64,000 nt of DNA, taken from NCBI RefSeq assembly GCF_035989305.1, contig NZ_CP108514.1:10123597-10187596 (forward strand), read 5' to 3'. Source of the DNA: Streptomyces sp. NBC_01233. Its GTDB lineage: Bacteria; Actinomycetota; Actinomycetes; Streptomycetales; Streptomycetaceae. Every line of letters begins with the position of its first letter. Positions within the stretch are counted from its first letter, which is position 1. Shown one piece after another: positions 50,957 to 60,143 of this stretch. The notes below the pieces were generated by a model. It did not search any database. It was not told where the DNA came from and saw nothing but the letters and a program-made list of their open reading frames with translations. Both the position numbers and the translations under genes were made by a program.

Positions 50957-52518
50957 CAGCACCCACGCACCAGCGGACCGCGGCGCGCCGAGGCAGAGAC
51001 CGACGGGCACGCATCCTGCCCGCCCGTCCAGGAGCCCGCCACGCACAGGGCCGCCACACGGCAGCCGTGATCGGCGGCGGGATCGCAGGCCTCGCCGCCG
51101 CCACCGCGCTCGCCGAACGGGGCGTGAAGGTGACGCTGTACGAGCGCGAACCCTACCTCGGCGGCCGGGCGGGCGGATGGCCGACCCGCCTGCGCGACGG
51201 CAGCACCGTGACGATGAGCCGCGGCTTCCACGCCTTCTTCCGGCAGTACTACAACCTGCGGGGCCTGCTGCGCCGAACCGACCCCGCCCTGGCCAACCTC
51301 ACCGGACTCCCCGATTACCCGCTGCTGCACGCGGACGGCCTCTGCGACAGCTTCCGGCACGTGCCGCGCACTCCGCCGTGGAGCGCACTGAGCTTCGTCG
51401 CCCTCAGCCCCACCTTCCGCCTGCGGGACCTGTGCGCCATGAATCCGGCCCCGGCCCTGCCGCTGCTCGACGTCCGCGTGCCTGAGGTGTACCACCAGCT
51501 CGACGACACCAGTGCCTACGACTTCCTGGAGGCCATCGGCTTTCCGCAACAGGCCCGACACCTGGCCTTCGAAGTCTTCTCCCGGAGCTTCTTCGCCGAC
51601 CCGCGGCAGCTGTCCGCAGCCGAGATGGCGCTCATGTTCCACATCTACTTCCTGGGCTCCGCCGAAGGCCTGCTGTTCGACGTGCCCCGCTCGCCCTACC
51701 CGGCCGCGCTGTGGGCCCCCCTGGCCGAATATCTTGGGCGGCACGGCGCCGAGGTACACACCGGAAGCCCCGTCGAGCACATCGAAGCCGTCCCCGACGG
51801 CACGTTCGAGGCGACCGCGGACGGCGCAACGCGACCGTACGACGCCGTGGTCCTCGCCCTGGACGCCACGGGCCTGCGGTCCCTGGTCGCCCGTTCGGAC
51901 CGGCTGGGCGACCGAGCCTGGCGGGAGCGCGTGGCGCACCTGCGCTCGGCTCCGCCCTTCCTCGTCACCCGACTCTGGCTCGATCGACCCGTCGCCCCCG
52001 ACCGACCCGGCTTCCTGGGAACCAGCGGCTTCGGCGGCCTCGACAACATCAGCGTGCTGAACCGCTGGGAAGACGAGGCCGCCCACTGGGCGGCACGCAC
52101 TGGAGGATCCGTCGTGGAACTCCACGCCTACGCCGTCGACCGGCGCGTTCCGCAGACCCTCCAAGAGCAGCAACTCCTCCAGCAGCTCCGCCGCGTGTAC
52201 CCGGAAACCCGCGCCGCCAAGGTTGTCGACGCCCGCCACGAATGGCGTGAGGACTGCCCGCTGTTCCCCGTGGGCGGCTACACCGACCGCCCCACCGTCC
52301 GAACCACCGACCCCGGGCTCGTCGTCGCCGGCGACGTCGTGCGTACCGACCTCCCCGTCGCGCTGATGGAACGGGCAGCCACGACCGGCTTCCAGGCCGC
52401 GAACGCCCTGCTCGAACGCTGGGGCCTGCACGGGCAGACCCTGTGGACGGTGCCGGACCGCGGTCGCGTCCCGGTACTGCGGAAGGCGGCCGCCTGGGCG
52501 GGACACCGAGCTGTGTAA
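50953..52518 (+). CDS. crtU: Carotene desaturase/methyltransferase (aromatic ring formation)
   Basis: 521 residues. FAD fold AVIGGGIAGLAAATALAERG (about 37), GRAGGWPTRLRDGSTVTMSR GFHAFF, ADPRQLSAAEMALMFHIYFL and the C-terminal GLVVAGDVVRTDLPVALMER. CrtU-type enzymes turn beta-ionone rings into phi-type aromatic rings, giving isorenieratene. ATG overlaps crtT. The last gene of the operon, followed by a hairpin. Confidence 0.94.
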   Translation: MTAPTHQRTAARRGRDRRARILPARPGARHAQGRHTAAVIGGGIAGLAAATALAERGVKVTLYEREPYLGGRAGGWPTRLRDGSTVTMSRGFHAFFRQYYNLRGLLRRTDPALANLTGLPDYPLLHADGLCDSFRHVPRTPPWSALSFVALSPTFRLRDLCAMNPAPALPLLDVRVPEVYHQLDDTSAYDFLEAIGFPQQARHLAFEVFSRSFFADPRQLSAAEMALMFHIYFLGSAEGLLFDVPRSPYPAALWAPLAEYLGRHGAEVHTGSPVEHIEAVPDGTFEATADGATRPYDAVVLALDATGLRSLVARSDRLGDRAWRERVAHLRSAPPFLVTRLWLDRPVAPDRPGFLGTSGFGGLDNISVLNRWEDEAAHWAARTGGSVVELHAYAVDRRVPQTLQEQQLLQQLRRVYPETRAAKVVDARHEWREDCPLFPVGGYTDRPTVRTTDPGLVVAGDVVRTDLPVALMERAATTGFQAANALLERWGLHGQTLWTVPDRGRVPVLRKAAAWAGHRAV

Positions 52519-52541
52519 TTCTTCCCGTCACGCCCGCAGAT

Positions 52542-52566
52542 GCAGCCCTGGCGGCAGACGGGCTGC
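52542..52566 (+). terminator. Hairpin after crtU
   Basis: The arms GCAGCCC and GGGCTGC are separated by 11 bases, 23 bases after the crtU stop, and convergent to the lysR remnant. Confidence 0.55.
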
Positions 52567-52619
52567 GCCGCCGCCGGACTGCACACGGGGCCACTGAGCC
52601 ATCAGCACGGACCTCAGCA

Positions 52620-53185
52620 GTGGCATGGGGCGTGACCCAGCTGCCTCCGCTCTTGGCCCTCAGCGGAAGCGGTACCGCGGGCAGCGAAGCGTGGGCCTGG
52701 TGGGGGAGCGGCAGCACTGGCAGGAGGCGATCGCCCATCCGCTCGCACGCGGCGAGCGGGTGGGAGGCGGGCAGGGCGACCCAGCGGGCTCGGTGAACAG
52801 CACCTCCACGCGCAGGGCGTCCTGGCAGGGGAAGGGCAGCCGCAGGAGGGCGACGTCGACATCCGCGTCGGCGAGTCCGGCGGTCGGATCCGACCACGAC
52901 GCCTGCCGCATCTCGGCCCGCCACCCCGGCCGACAGCGGCCGAACGCCGTGATGATGCCCGGGGTGGTCTCGTTGGCTGCGCTGGCGAGGTAGCCGATCC
53001 GCAGCACGCGGGCCGCCCGGCTGGCCGCGGTCTTCGTGTCGCGCAGGACCTGATCCCAGTCGGACAGGAGCACAGGGATCCGCGCCGCCAGGGTGCGGCC
53101 CGGGCCGGTGAGTGCCATGCCTGCGCGGGACCGGGTGAACAGCGTCAGCCCGAGCAGGGTTTCCAGTGATCTGTTTGGTCAACGC
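52620..53185 (-). pseudogene. LysR-type regulator, truncated and frameshifted
   Basis: Reads SLETLLGLTLFTRSRAGMAL (end of the HTH domain), TGPGRTLAARIPVLL, VLRIGYLASAANETTPGIIT and ALRVEVLFTEPA, then jumps frame to ARWVALPASHPLAACERM. The N-terminal HTH is cut at about 53187 by the IS3 remnant. Both a truncation and a frameshift (about 52795) make it inactive. Possibly once a neighbour regulator of crtU. Confidence 0.75.
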
Positions 53186-53352
53186 CGGCTTGAGCTTCCC
53201 CCGAGATGCGGGGATGGGTGACAGAGGGTCAGATGGGTCTCATGAGAGGAGCCCAGACGATGCCTGCGCCGAGGAAGTATCCCAAGACCACGGAGTTATG
53301 GCTTGTCGGCCGCTGTCAACAGGGGCGAGGTATTTGGGAGAAGTGCCGGTCA

Positions 53353-53423
53353 GGGCAACGGGACTCCTGGTAGAGCGAGGAAGCCGACCAAGGTCTTCCC
53401 GCCTGGAAGGAGCCCCGTTGCCC
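53353..53423 (+). promoter_or_regulatory. Hairpin covering the RBS/start of the IS4 transposase
   Basis: GGGCAACGGG (53353-53362) pairs with CCCGTTGCCC (53414-53423), which contains the TTG start codon, with further pairing toward GGAAGGAG. Counterpart of the hairpin at 56923. Confidence 0.6.
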
Positions 53424-55026
53424 GTTCAGTGTTCCACCGTCACGCTCACGTCGTCCATCACCGTCGCCGACGGGGTCTTCGCTCCGGGGCATCTGGGCGA
53501 GCTGACCCGGCACCTGCCCTTTGAACTGGTCGATGACGTGCTGGAACGTACTGGCGGAACCCAGCGGAGGCTGAGGCTGCTGCCGTCGAGGGTGGGTGTC
53601 TACTTCGTGCTGGCACTGGTTCTCTTCCCGCAGCTGGGCCTACATGCGGGTGTGGGACAAACTCACCTGCGGCCTGCGCGGGCTCCTTCCACCGCGTCCG
53701 TCGGAGAAGGCGCTGCGAGAGGTGCGCCGGCGGCTGGGCGCCGCGCCGCTGCGGCTGCTCTTCGAGACACTGGCCGGTCCCGTGGCACAGCCGATCACAC
53801 CAGGGGTGCGATACAGGTGCTGGCGCACAGTCGCCTTCGACGGCTGCAGCTCCACCAAGGCCCCTGACCGGCCGCGAGTCTGCGCCTGGCTGGGCAAACA
53901 CAAGCATCGTTACGGCACGGACGGATATCCGATGCTGAAGATCATGGTGCTGTGCGAGACCGGAACCCGGGCCCTGCTCGGTGCGGTCTTCGGACCGACG
54001 CCCGAGAAGGAGACCGGCTACGCCGAGCAGCTGCTACCACTGCTGGACAACAGGATGCTGCTGCTCAACGACCGGGGCTTCGACTCCGACGACTTCCTCG
54101 CGAAGGCCGCGGCCACCGGCGCCCAGCTGCTGGTACGCCTCAAGGGAACCCGGACACCCGCACGCTGGGCACTACTGCCGGACGGGTCATTCCTGACCAG
54201 GATCAACGGGACCCGGCTGAGGATCATCGATGCGCACATCGCGGTGACGACCGCCAAAGGGCTGAGGCTGGAAGGCCACTACCGACTGGCCACCACGCTG
54301 ACCGATCACCGTCGCTACCCCGCCGCAGAGCTGGTGGAGCTCTACCACGAGCGATGGGAGATCGAGTCCGCGTTCTACTCGCTTCGGCACACCCTGCAGC
54401 ACGGCCTGGTGCTGCGATCCCAGGACGCGACCGGGATCCAACAAGAACTCTGGGCTCACCTGACCGTCTACCAGGCACTGCGCCGCGCGATGGCCGAGGC
54501 CGTCGAGACCCTCCCCGGCACCGACCCGGACCGCGCCTCCTTCACCGTCGCCCTGGAGACCGCAAAAGACCAGCTCATCGCCGCAGCCGACGTACTGCCC
54601 GACACCGGACCGGGACGAATCACACCGGCCCTGCTGCACGATCTGCTCCCACCCCGCCGGGCCCGCGTCAACCCACGCCGCGTCAAATGCCCGATCTCCC
54701 GCTACGCCGCCCCGCCCCACCAGGCACAAGTCCTGGGCGCATCCAGGATCACCAGCATCAGTGTCACCGTGAACCCCTCCGCTGGCCCAGGCCCCGACGG
54801 ACGCCGCGACCGCACACTGCAACTCCTGCGAACCGATCCCCACCGCACCTGGCGCGCATGTGAAATCGCCCGCGGTATCGGACTGGAGGATCCCCAAGGA
54901 CTACGCGCAGAACTGGGACGCTGGGTCCGCGAAGGAATCCTCCGCCGCACCGGCCGGGGCCTCTACACCCTCGACCCCGAGTGGACCACCCCAACCTCCA
55001 CAAGCCCCTGTCCCCGCCCCTGTTGA
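53418..55026 (+). pseudogene. IS4-family transposase, frameshifted
   Basis: The first part reads TVTLTSSITVADGVFAPGHL GELTRHLPFE.. to LALVLFPQLG. The homologous protein resumes one frame on at YMRVWDKLTCGLRGLLPPRP and runs to TGA 55026, including VAFDGCSSTKAP (first Asp), LLNDRGFDSDDFLAKA (second Asp) and ELYHERWEIESAFYSLRHTL (catalytic Glu). An extra C at about 53637 (GGGCCTACATG) causes the break. The C-terminus has a winged-helix-like extension (RDRTLQLLRTDPHRTWRACE). Confidence 0.85.
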
Positions 55027-55580
55027 CAGCGCCGGACAAGCCATAACTCCGTGGTCTTGGAAATACCCTGACGAACTTCGCGAGCGCACGATCCGCGAGG
55101 TCCGCACCACCGGCCGCCCTATTGCGCACGTCGCGAAGGACTTGGGCATCCACCACAAGGCCGCGGCGGGCGTGACGATCGGCTCACTCTCGGCCGAACA
55201 CGGCGAACGCAAGCAGAACGCCGAGTTGAAGCGGTCGAACGGGATCCTCAAAGCCGCCTCGGTGTTTTCGCCCCGGAGATCGACCGTCCCCGGACGAGGC
55301 CGAGCAGGTGATCGACCACCTGTTGTGGAGAAGTTCTCCGGGTCGACCCCGTATGCCGGGTTCTCGAACTGTCGCCGTCGACGTACTTCGCCCGCAAGAG
55401 CAGGCCGGAGTCGGCCCGCCGACTCCGCGACGAGCAGCTCCTGATCGAGAAGGTCCACACCGGTCGGGCGGCACGTATGGGGCCCCCAGGATCACCCGCG
55501 CGCTCACGCGCAAGGGCCTCGGCGTGGCCCGGTGCCGTCGAGCGTCTGACGGCCGAGCTCAACCTCTGATCGAGAAGGCA

Positions 55581-56102
55581 GCCGCGGCACGCGCCGCCGC
55601 GGCGGCGGCTTTACGGCCTGCTCGTACGGATCAGGAAGCGGGGCTGCGGCGTGTGCGGAGCCGGCGAACACCCGTCACGGTGTAGACGGCGGCCATGAGC
55701 GCGAAGCCGACGGCAGCGATCCAGAACCATGATTCGGCCACCGTGAGACTCAGCAGCAGCCCGCCCGTGAATGCGGGCTGCCGACGGTCTCCGGCAGTTC
55801 AAGACGCGCCCTGGATCGCAGCGCGAGGTCGGGGCGCGCAGCCGCCGACGACAGGACGAGGCCAGGGGCCTGCAGGGCGACCAGAGCGAGAGGACCCCGG
55901 CCGCCTCTCCGACTTGGCCGGGTTCAGCCACGTGGCGGGAGGGCGGGGCCGCCCTTCGCATGCCAGCTGTCGGCGTACGGGCTCTGATGCAGAGGTGCGT
56001 ACGGGTTGATCTACAGAGGTGACTCGGCGTGTCGGGGTGGGGCCCGGCTCGATGAGAGGAGCCTGACGCTGATCTTGTGAAGCGTCGAGGAGGGCCTGTC
56101 GG
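55581..56102. other. Spacer with a membrane-protein gene tail
   Basis: On the minus strand 55641-55790 reads AFTGGLLLSLTVAESWFWIA, then AVGFALMAAVYTVTGVRRLR and stop: the last helix of an unidentified membrane protein with no start. A TGATCTACAGAGGTGACTCG stretch near 56010 may be the left part of the following IS21 copy. No other content seen. Confidence 0.4.
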
Positions 56103-56866
56103 ATGTTGCTGGAACCGGGGCGGTGGCTGGAGCTGCGGCGTTTCCGGGCTCTGCATGAGGCGGGCGCGAGCATCTCGGAGATCGCTCGGGAGACCGGTCT
56201 GAACTGGCGTACGGTCAAGAAGTATCTGGAGAGCGACGGTCCTCCGGTTCCGCCGGCTCCGGCGCCGCGCTCGGATCTCGGCAACCAGGTGATCAAGCCG
56301 TGGGCGCATGTGATTGATGCGTGGCTACGGGCTGAGGTGCTGCTGAAGGCCGCGGTCATCCATGAGCGTCTGGTCGAGCAGTATGCCTTCCCGCACCACT
56401 ACCAGCGCGTCAAGATGTACGTGCAGCAGGCCCGACCCCGCATCGCCGAGGAGTTGGGATATACCCCGCGCGAGCTGGCGAAGTTGCACCGCCGCTTCGA
56501 GGTGGTGCCCGGCGCCCAGGCCCAGGTCGACTGGGGCGACGAGGGCAACATCCTGGCCCATGTCGGCATCCCGAAGGTCTACTCCTTCCACATGACCTTG
56601 TCCTACTCCCGAGATCCGTTCTGCTGCTTCACCACCAGCCAGAATCTGGCATCGTTCTTCGAGTGCCACCGGCGGGCGTTCGCGCACTTCGGCGGGGCGC
56701 CCGGGGTGATCGTCTACGACCGGACCAAGACTGTCGTGCGCCGTCACGTCGCCCCGGGCGAGGCGGTCCCGTTGCATCCGGAGGCCGTGGCGTTCGCCGG
56801 GCACTACGACTTCGACATCGACGTCTTGGCCGCCTACCGGCCGACGGGGAAGGGCCGCGTTGAAGT
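56103..56866 (+). pseudogene. istA: IS21 transposase IstA, N-terminal part
   Basis: Reads RWLELRRFRALHEAGASISE, IARETGLNWRTVKKYLESDG (HTH), RRFEVVPGAQAQVDWGDEGN (first Asp), VIVYDRTKTVV (second Asp) and AYRPTGKGRVE, then is cut. The catalytic Glu region and istB are missing here. The cut point is shared by an IS3 end and the later IS4 insertion. It does not continue into the istA piece at the window start. Confidence 0.85.
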
Positions 56867-56922
56867 CAACACCGTTGCGTTAGGGATCTTGAGTCGTTGG
56901 CAACCCCCGCATGAGTAGCAGG

Positions 56923-56987
56923 AACGGGACTCCTGGTAGATCAACTTGTGCTGAAGCAAGGTGATCGTCGAGTCCAGGAGTCCCGTT
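56923..56987 (+). promoter_or_regulatory. RBS-sequestering hairpin of the IS4 transposase
   Basis: AACGGGACTCCTGG (56923-56936) is exactly complementary to CCAGGAGTCCCGTT (56974-56987). The right arm holds the RBS (CAGGAG) and the first bases of the TTG start at 56986. A transcript entering from outside would fold and hide the start; one initiated inside the element would lack the left arm. Confidence 0.75.
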
Positions 56988-58395
56988 GCGGGAGAAGTCT
57001 GTCATCACGCGCACGATCGAGGTCGCTGGGGGTGTGTTCGCGCCGGGGCAGCTGGGTGAGCTGACGCAGACGGTGGACTTCGAACTGGTGGACGCGGTGC
57101 TTGAGGAGACCGGCACGGTCGAGCGGCGACTGCGGCTGCTGCCCTCGCGGGTGGTGGTGTACTTCGTCCTCGCGCTCGCACTGTTCGAGAACTGCTCCTA
57201 CCGGGCGGTGTGGGGCAAACTGACCGCCTCGCTGACGAGTCTGGCCCTGGCCGTCCCGGCGGCTTCCTCGCTGTCGCGGGCGAGGCGGCGGATAGGGGCC
57301 GCCCCGCTACGGCGGCTGTTCGAGATCCTGGCCGGGCCCCTCGCTGTCCGCGGGCAGTCGGGCACGTTCTGGCGGGGCCTGCGGTGCGTGGCCGTCGACG
57401 GCACTCTCCTCCATGTCCCGGACGAGAAGACGCTCACCTGGAAGTACCCGAAACGGGCCGGTGACACGCTGGAGTTCGGCTACCCGCTGCTGCGGCTCGT
57501 CGTCCTGGTCGAGTGTGGCACCCGCGCCCTGCTCGCCGCCACCTTCGGACCCGAGAGTGACGGTGAACTCACCTACGCGAACCGCCTGTTGGGCGCTCTT
57601 GACGACACGATGCTCCTGCTGGCCGACGCCGGCTTCGATGCGGTGGAATTCCTCCGTGACATCCAGGGCAGCGGGGCACGATTCCTGATCCGCTCTTCCG
57701 CCCGACGCATCCCCACCCCCGCCGAGCACCTGGCCGACGGCTCCTACCTGGCCCGGATCGGCTACGGCGTCATTCCCGTCCTGATCACCGTCCGCGTCAT
57801 CGAGGCCCACCTCACAGTCCGCCTGGACGACGGCACTGTCCGCCACGAGCAGTGGCGCCTGCTCACCAGCCTCCTCGACCCCGTCCGCTACCCCGCCGAT
57901 GAAGTGGCCGAGCTCTATCACCGCAGGTGGCAGGTGGAAACCACCTACTTCTCGATCAAGGCGACCATCCTGGAGGGCCGCGTCCTGCGCTCGCGCACCC
58001 AGCCCGGCCTCGACCAGGAGGTCTACGCCCTGCTCACGACCTACCAGGCCCTCCTCCGCGCCGCCGCCGACGGCATCGAGACCCGCCCCGACCTCACCAT
58101 GAGCCGGATCAGCTTCACCGTCCTGATCCGCACCGCCGGTGACACCGTCATCAGCGCGACCGGAATCCTGCCCCCACTCGGCCCTGTCGACCGAGTCGGC
58201 GTGATCGGTCAGGCCGTCCTCGAAGCCCCGCTGCCGTCCCAACACAGGCAACGCATCAAAGCCCGCACCCGCAAGAACCCCACCAGCAAGTACGGCCCGA
58301 ACGCCGGACAACAGCCCGTGACCAGCCAGAACTACAGCATCCAGACCACTATCACGTTCTTCGAGCACGGCCTCAACAGCCGCTCACGGCGCTAA
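56986..58395 (+). CDS. IS4-family transposase
   Basis: 469 residues from TTG 56986. GGVFAPGQLGELTQTVDFEL at the N-terminus, RCVAVDGTLLHVPD (first Asp), MLLLADAGFDAVEFLRDIQG (second Asp) and VAELYHRRWQVETTYFSIKA (catalytic Glu with Y-x-R-x-W-x-x-E). Same family as the broken copy at 53418 but clearly divergent. Intact. Confidence 0.94.
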   Translation: MREKSVITRTIEVAGGVFAPGQLGELTQTVDFELVDAVLEETGTVERRLRLLPSRVVVYFVLALALFENCSYRAVWGKLTASLTSLALAVPAASSLSRARRRIGAAPLRRLFEILAGPLAVRGQSGTFWRGLRCVAVDGTLLHVPDEKTLTWKYPKRAGDTLEFGYPLLRLVVLVECGTRALLAATFGPESDGELTYANRLLGALDDTMLLLADAGFDAVEFLRDIQGSGARFLIRSSARRIPTPAEHLADGSYLARIGYGVIPVLITVRVIEAHLTVRLDDGTVRHEQWRLLTSLLDPVRYPADEVAELYHRRWQVETTYFSIKATILEGRVLRSRTQPGLDQEVYALLTTYQALLRAAADGIETRPDLTMSRISFTVLIRTAGDTVISATGILPPLGPVDRVGVIGQAVLEAPLPSQHRQRIKARTRKNPTSKYGPNAGQQPVTSQNYSIQTTITFFEHGLNSRSRR

Positions 58396-58445
58396 AGCAA
58401 CGGTGTTGGCGTTGAAGTTTCCCCGTGATCTTGGACACGGTGTTG

Positions 58446-59342
58446 TTACGCTGCGAGGGCCTGGTCTTGCCGGTATCGCAGGCGGGTTTCGTGGGGTGTG
58501 AGGTAGCCCCAGTGGATGTGCTTGCGTAGGCGGCGTCTGTTGTAGAAGGTCTCGATGAAGTCGAAGATGTCGGCGCGGGCGGTGGCCCGGTCGGGCCAGA
58601 AGCGGGTGCCGATCTCTTCTTTCAGGACGGCCCAGAAGCTCTCCGCGGCGGCGTTATCGAAGCAGCTCCCGGTCCGGCCCATACTTTGCCGGTGCCCCAA
58701 CTTGCTGATTTTTGTGCGGAGTTGACCGGAGGTGTATTCCGATCCGCGGTCACTGTGGATCACACAGCCGGGTTCCAGGCGGCCCAGCGCGGCTGCCATG
58801 TCCAGCGCGTCGACGACGAGGTCGGCGCGGTGGTGGTCGGCCATCGAGTACCCGATCACCTCGCGCGTGGCCAGGTCCAGCCACGAGGCGAGGTAGAGCC
58901 AGCCCTCGGCGGTGGGGATGTAGGTGATGTCCCCGACGATTTTCGTTCCGGGACGGATGGCGGTGAAGTCCCGGCCGATCAGGTCCGGCGACGGGGCGGC
59001 CTTGGTGTCGGCCTTGGTCAGGCCGCGGCGTCCGGTGCGCCGGCTGTTCCCGGCGATGCCGTTCTCCCGCATGACCCGTGCCACCCGCTTACGGTTGACC
59101 ACCCGGCCCTGCCGGCGCAGTTCGGCGGTGACGCGCGGGACGCCGTAGTTCCGCCGGGAGGCGATGTAGATCACCGTGATCTCGTGTGCCAGGGTCTCAT
59201 CCGCCCGTCGCCTGGCTTCGCGGGCCTCGGCTCCGGCCACCCACGCGTAGTACGTGGACCGGGCGGTCTTCATCACCGTGCACAGCAGCACGATCGTGTA
59301 GTTCGCCTTCTCCGCGTGGATGAACCGGCATATCGTGCTCAC
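58446..59342 (-). CDS. IS3-family transposase OrfB (integrase domain)
   Basis: 298 residues from GTG 59342. FIHAEKANYTIVLLCTVMKT, HTH_21-type YGVPRVTAELRRQGRVVNRK, then the rve core GDITYIPTAEGWLYLASWLD (first Asp), VIHSDRGSEYTSGQLR (second Asp) and NAAAESFWAVLKEEI (Glu). Its start overlaps the expected orfA end (GTGA). Intact. Confidence 0.93.
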   Translation of the reverse strand: MSTICRFIHAEKANYTIVLLCTVMKTARSTYYAWVAGAEAREARRRADETLAHEITVIYIASRRNYGVPRVTAELRRQGRVVNRKRVARVMRENGIAGNSRRTGRRGLTKADTKAAPSPDLIGRDFTAIRPGTKIVGDITYIPTAEGWLYLASWLDLATREVIGYSMADHHRADLVVDALDMAAALGRLEPGCVIHSDRGSEYTSGQLRTKISKLGHRQSMGRTGSCFDNAAAESFWAVLKEEIGTRFWPDRATARADIFDFIETFYNRRRLRKHIHWGYLTPHETRLRYRQDQALAA

Positions 59343-59646
59343 CGGTCGCTCTCCTTCGCGAAGAAGGAGGTCGCTTTTTCAGGATCTCGATCGTCTTCGC
59401 CTGCTCTACGGTCAGCTTCCGCAGCCGCTTCAGTTCCTCGTCCCGGTCGTCGGCGGCCCGCACGGCGCCGGGTCCCGATCCGTTGTCCTGGGCGGCCCGG
59501 GCCTTCTTCACCCAGCCCCGCAGGGACTCCGAGCTGATCCCGAGTTCCCGGGCGACCTCGGTCACCGTCCGGCCCGACGACCGCACGAGCTCGATCGCGT
59601 CCCGCTTGTACTCGTCCGAGTACCGCTTCGTGTACTTGCTTCCCAC
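59339..59646 (-). pseudogene. IS3-family OrfA, apparent one-base deletion
   Basis: Begins MGSKYTKRYSDEYKRDAIEL with an HTH (VTEVARELGISSESLRGWVK) and a leucine-zipper helix (DRDEELKRLRKLTVEQAKTI EILKK). The expected end ATSFFAKESDR and TGA are in the next frame after an A5 run at about 59373, so OrfA is frameshifted unless ribosomes slip there. HTH and zipper are intact. Confidence 0.75.
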
Positions 59647-59748
59647 CTGGCACTACTTCCTCTGGAACCTCAGATCCCAGTCTCCAGGTGTCCACGATCA
59701 AGGGGAAGCTTCAGTGGCTCCACCGTCCCTGTCAACGTGAGGAAGTTC

Positions 59749-60090
59749 GTGAACGACCAGCAAGCTGGTGCCCGAAACCAGTTCAACGTCTTCGGCAACG
59801 GCAATCAGTTCGGTGACAACAACACCCAGAACAACACCTTCGGCTACGACCCAAACCAGCTGGCGAAGTTCGCCCGTGATCTGCTTGCCGCCGCGAGCAC
59901 CGCCGATATCACTGAGACCGCTCGTGCTCGGGTTACGGAGAGCGTCGCTGTACTCGAGGGAGAGCTGGCCGAGAGCAGCCCGGAACCGGGGAAGGTGCGT
60001 CAGGCCCTGGAGAAGGTGAAGGAAGTGGCGTGGCAGACGTTGCCGGGGGCGATCGTCCAGGCCGTGTTCGTCTCTGCGGGCCTTGGGTGA
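59749..60090 (+). CDS. Small protein with Asn/Gly amyloid-like (RHIM-resembling) N-terminus
   Basis: 113 residues from GTG 59749; GTG 59737 is an alternative. Residues ~6-28 read AGARNQFNVFGNGNQFGDNN, then TQNNTFGY. The N-x-F-G-D-N-N pattern resembles amyloid signalling motifs (RHIM/BASS-like) used to pair effectors with NLR-type sensors. The rest is helical (LAKFARDLLAAASTADIT.., VRQALEKVKEVAWQTLPGAI). An IS3 end lies only 23 bases before the alternative start, so a longer N-terminus may have been lost. Confidence 0.55.
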   Translation: MNDQQAGARNQFNVFGNGNQFGDNNTQNNTFGYDPNQLAKFARDLLAAASTADITETARARVTESVAVLEGELAESSPEPGKVRQALEKVKEVAWQTLPGAIVQAVFVSAGLG

Positions 60091-60143
60091 AGGCCCGGGC
60101 ATGATGCCCGGGGCCTTGGATACCGGTCCGGCTCAGGGAGCGG

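Larger units (their letters stand above)
53282..55060 (+). mobile_element. IS4-family element inserted in the IS3 remnant
   Basis: 45-bp terminal inverted repeats, 53282-53326 and 55016-55060, match except for two bases (start CCAAGACCACGGAGTTATGG). Flanks AAGTATCC and AAATACCC are near but not exact direct repeats, so the target duplication has diverged or been exchanged. Confidence 0.85.
53190..55580 (+). mobile_element. Degenerate IS3-family element, itself split by an IS4 element
   Basis: The left edge TGAGCTTCCCC (53190) resembles the end of the intact IS3 at 58413. OrfA begins MPAPRKYP at 53260, is cut after eight codons, and resumes at 55061 as KYPDELRERTIREVRTTGRP, then VAKDLGIHHKAAAGV. 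OrfB traces (LLIEKV, GTYGAPRITRALTRKGLGVA) follow with several frame changes to about 55580. Dead element; right end not located. Confidence 0.75.
56867..58408 (+). mobile_element. IS4-family element, intact, at an istA/IS3 junction
   Basis: 17-bp ends CAACACCGTTGCGTTAG and (reverse complement) CAACACCGTTGCTTTAG, one mismatch. A perfect 10-bp duplication GCGTTGAAGT lies at 56857-56866 and 58409-58418. The duplicated target includes the first six bases of the IS3 end, so IS4 came after IS3. Confidence 0.95.
58413..59713 (-). mobile_element. IS3-family element
   Basis: 26-bp ends TGAAGTTTCCCCGTGATC.. (58413-58438) and its inverted partner at 59688-59713 differ at three positions. Two overlapping ORFs on the minus strand (orfA 59339-59646, orfB 58446-59342). 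No target duplication can be matched because the left side is istA/IS4 and the right side is a different gene. Confidence 0.9.

Noticed and set aside
50791..52506. 571-codon minus-strand ORF inside crtU
   Set aside because: Composition of an antisense frame in GC-rich DNA; crtU is well supported on the other strand.
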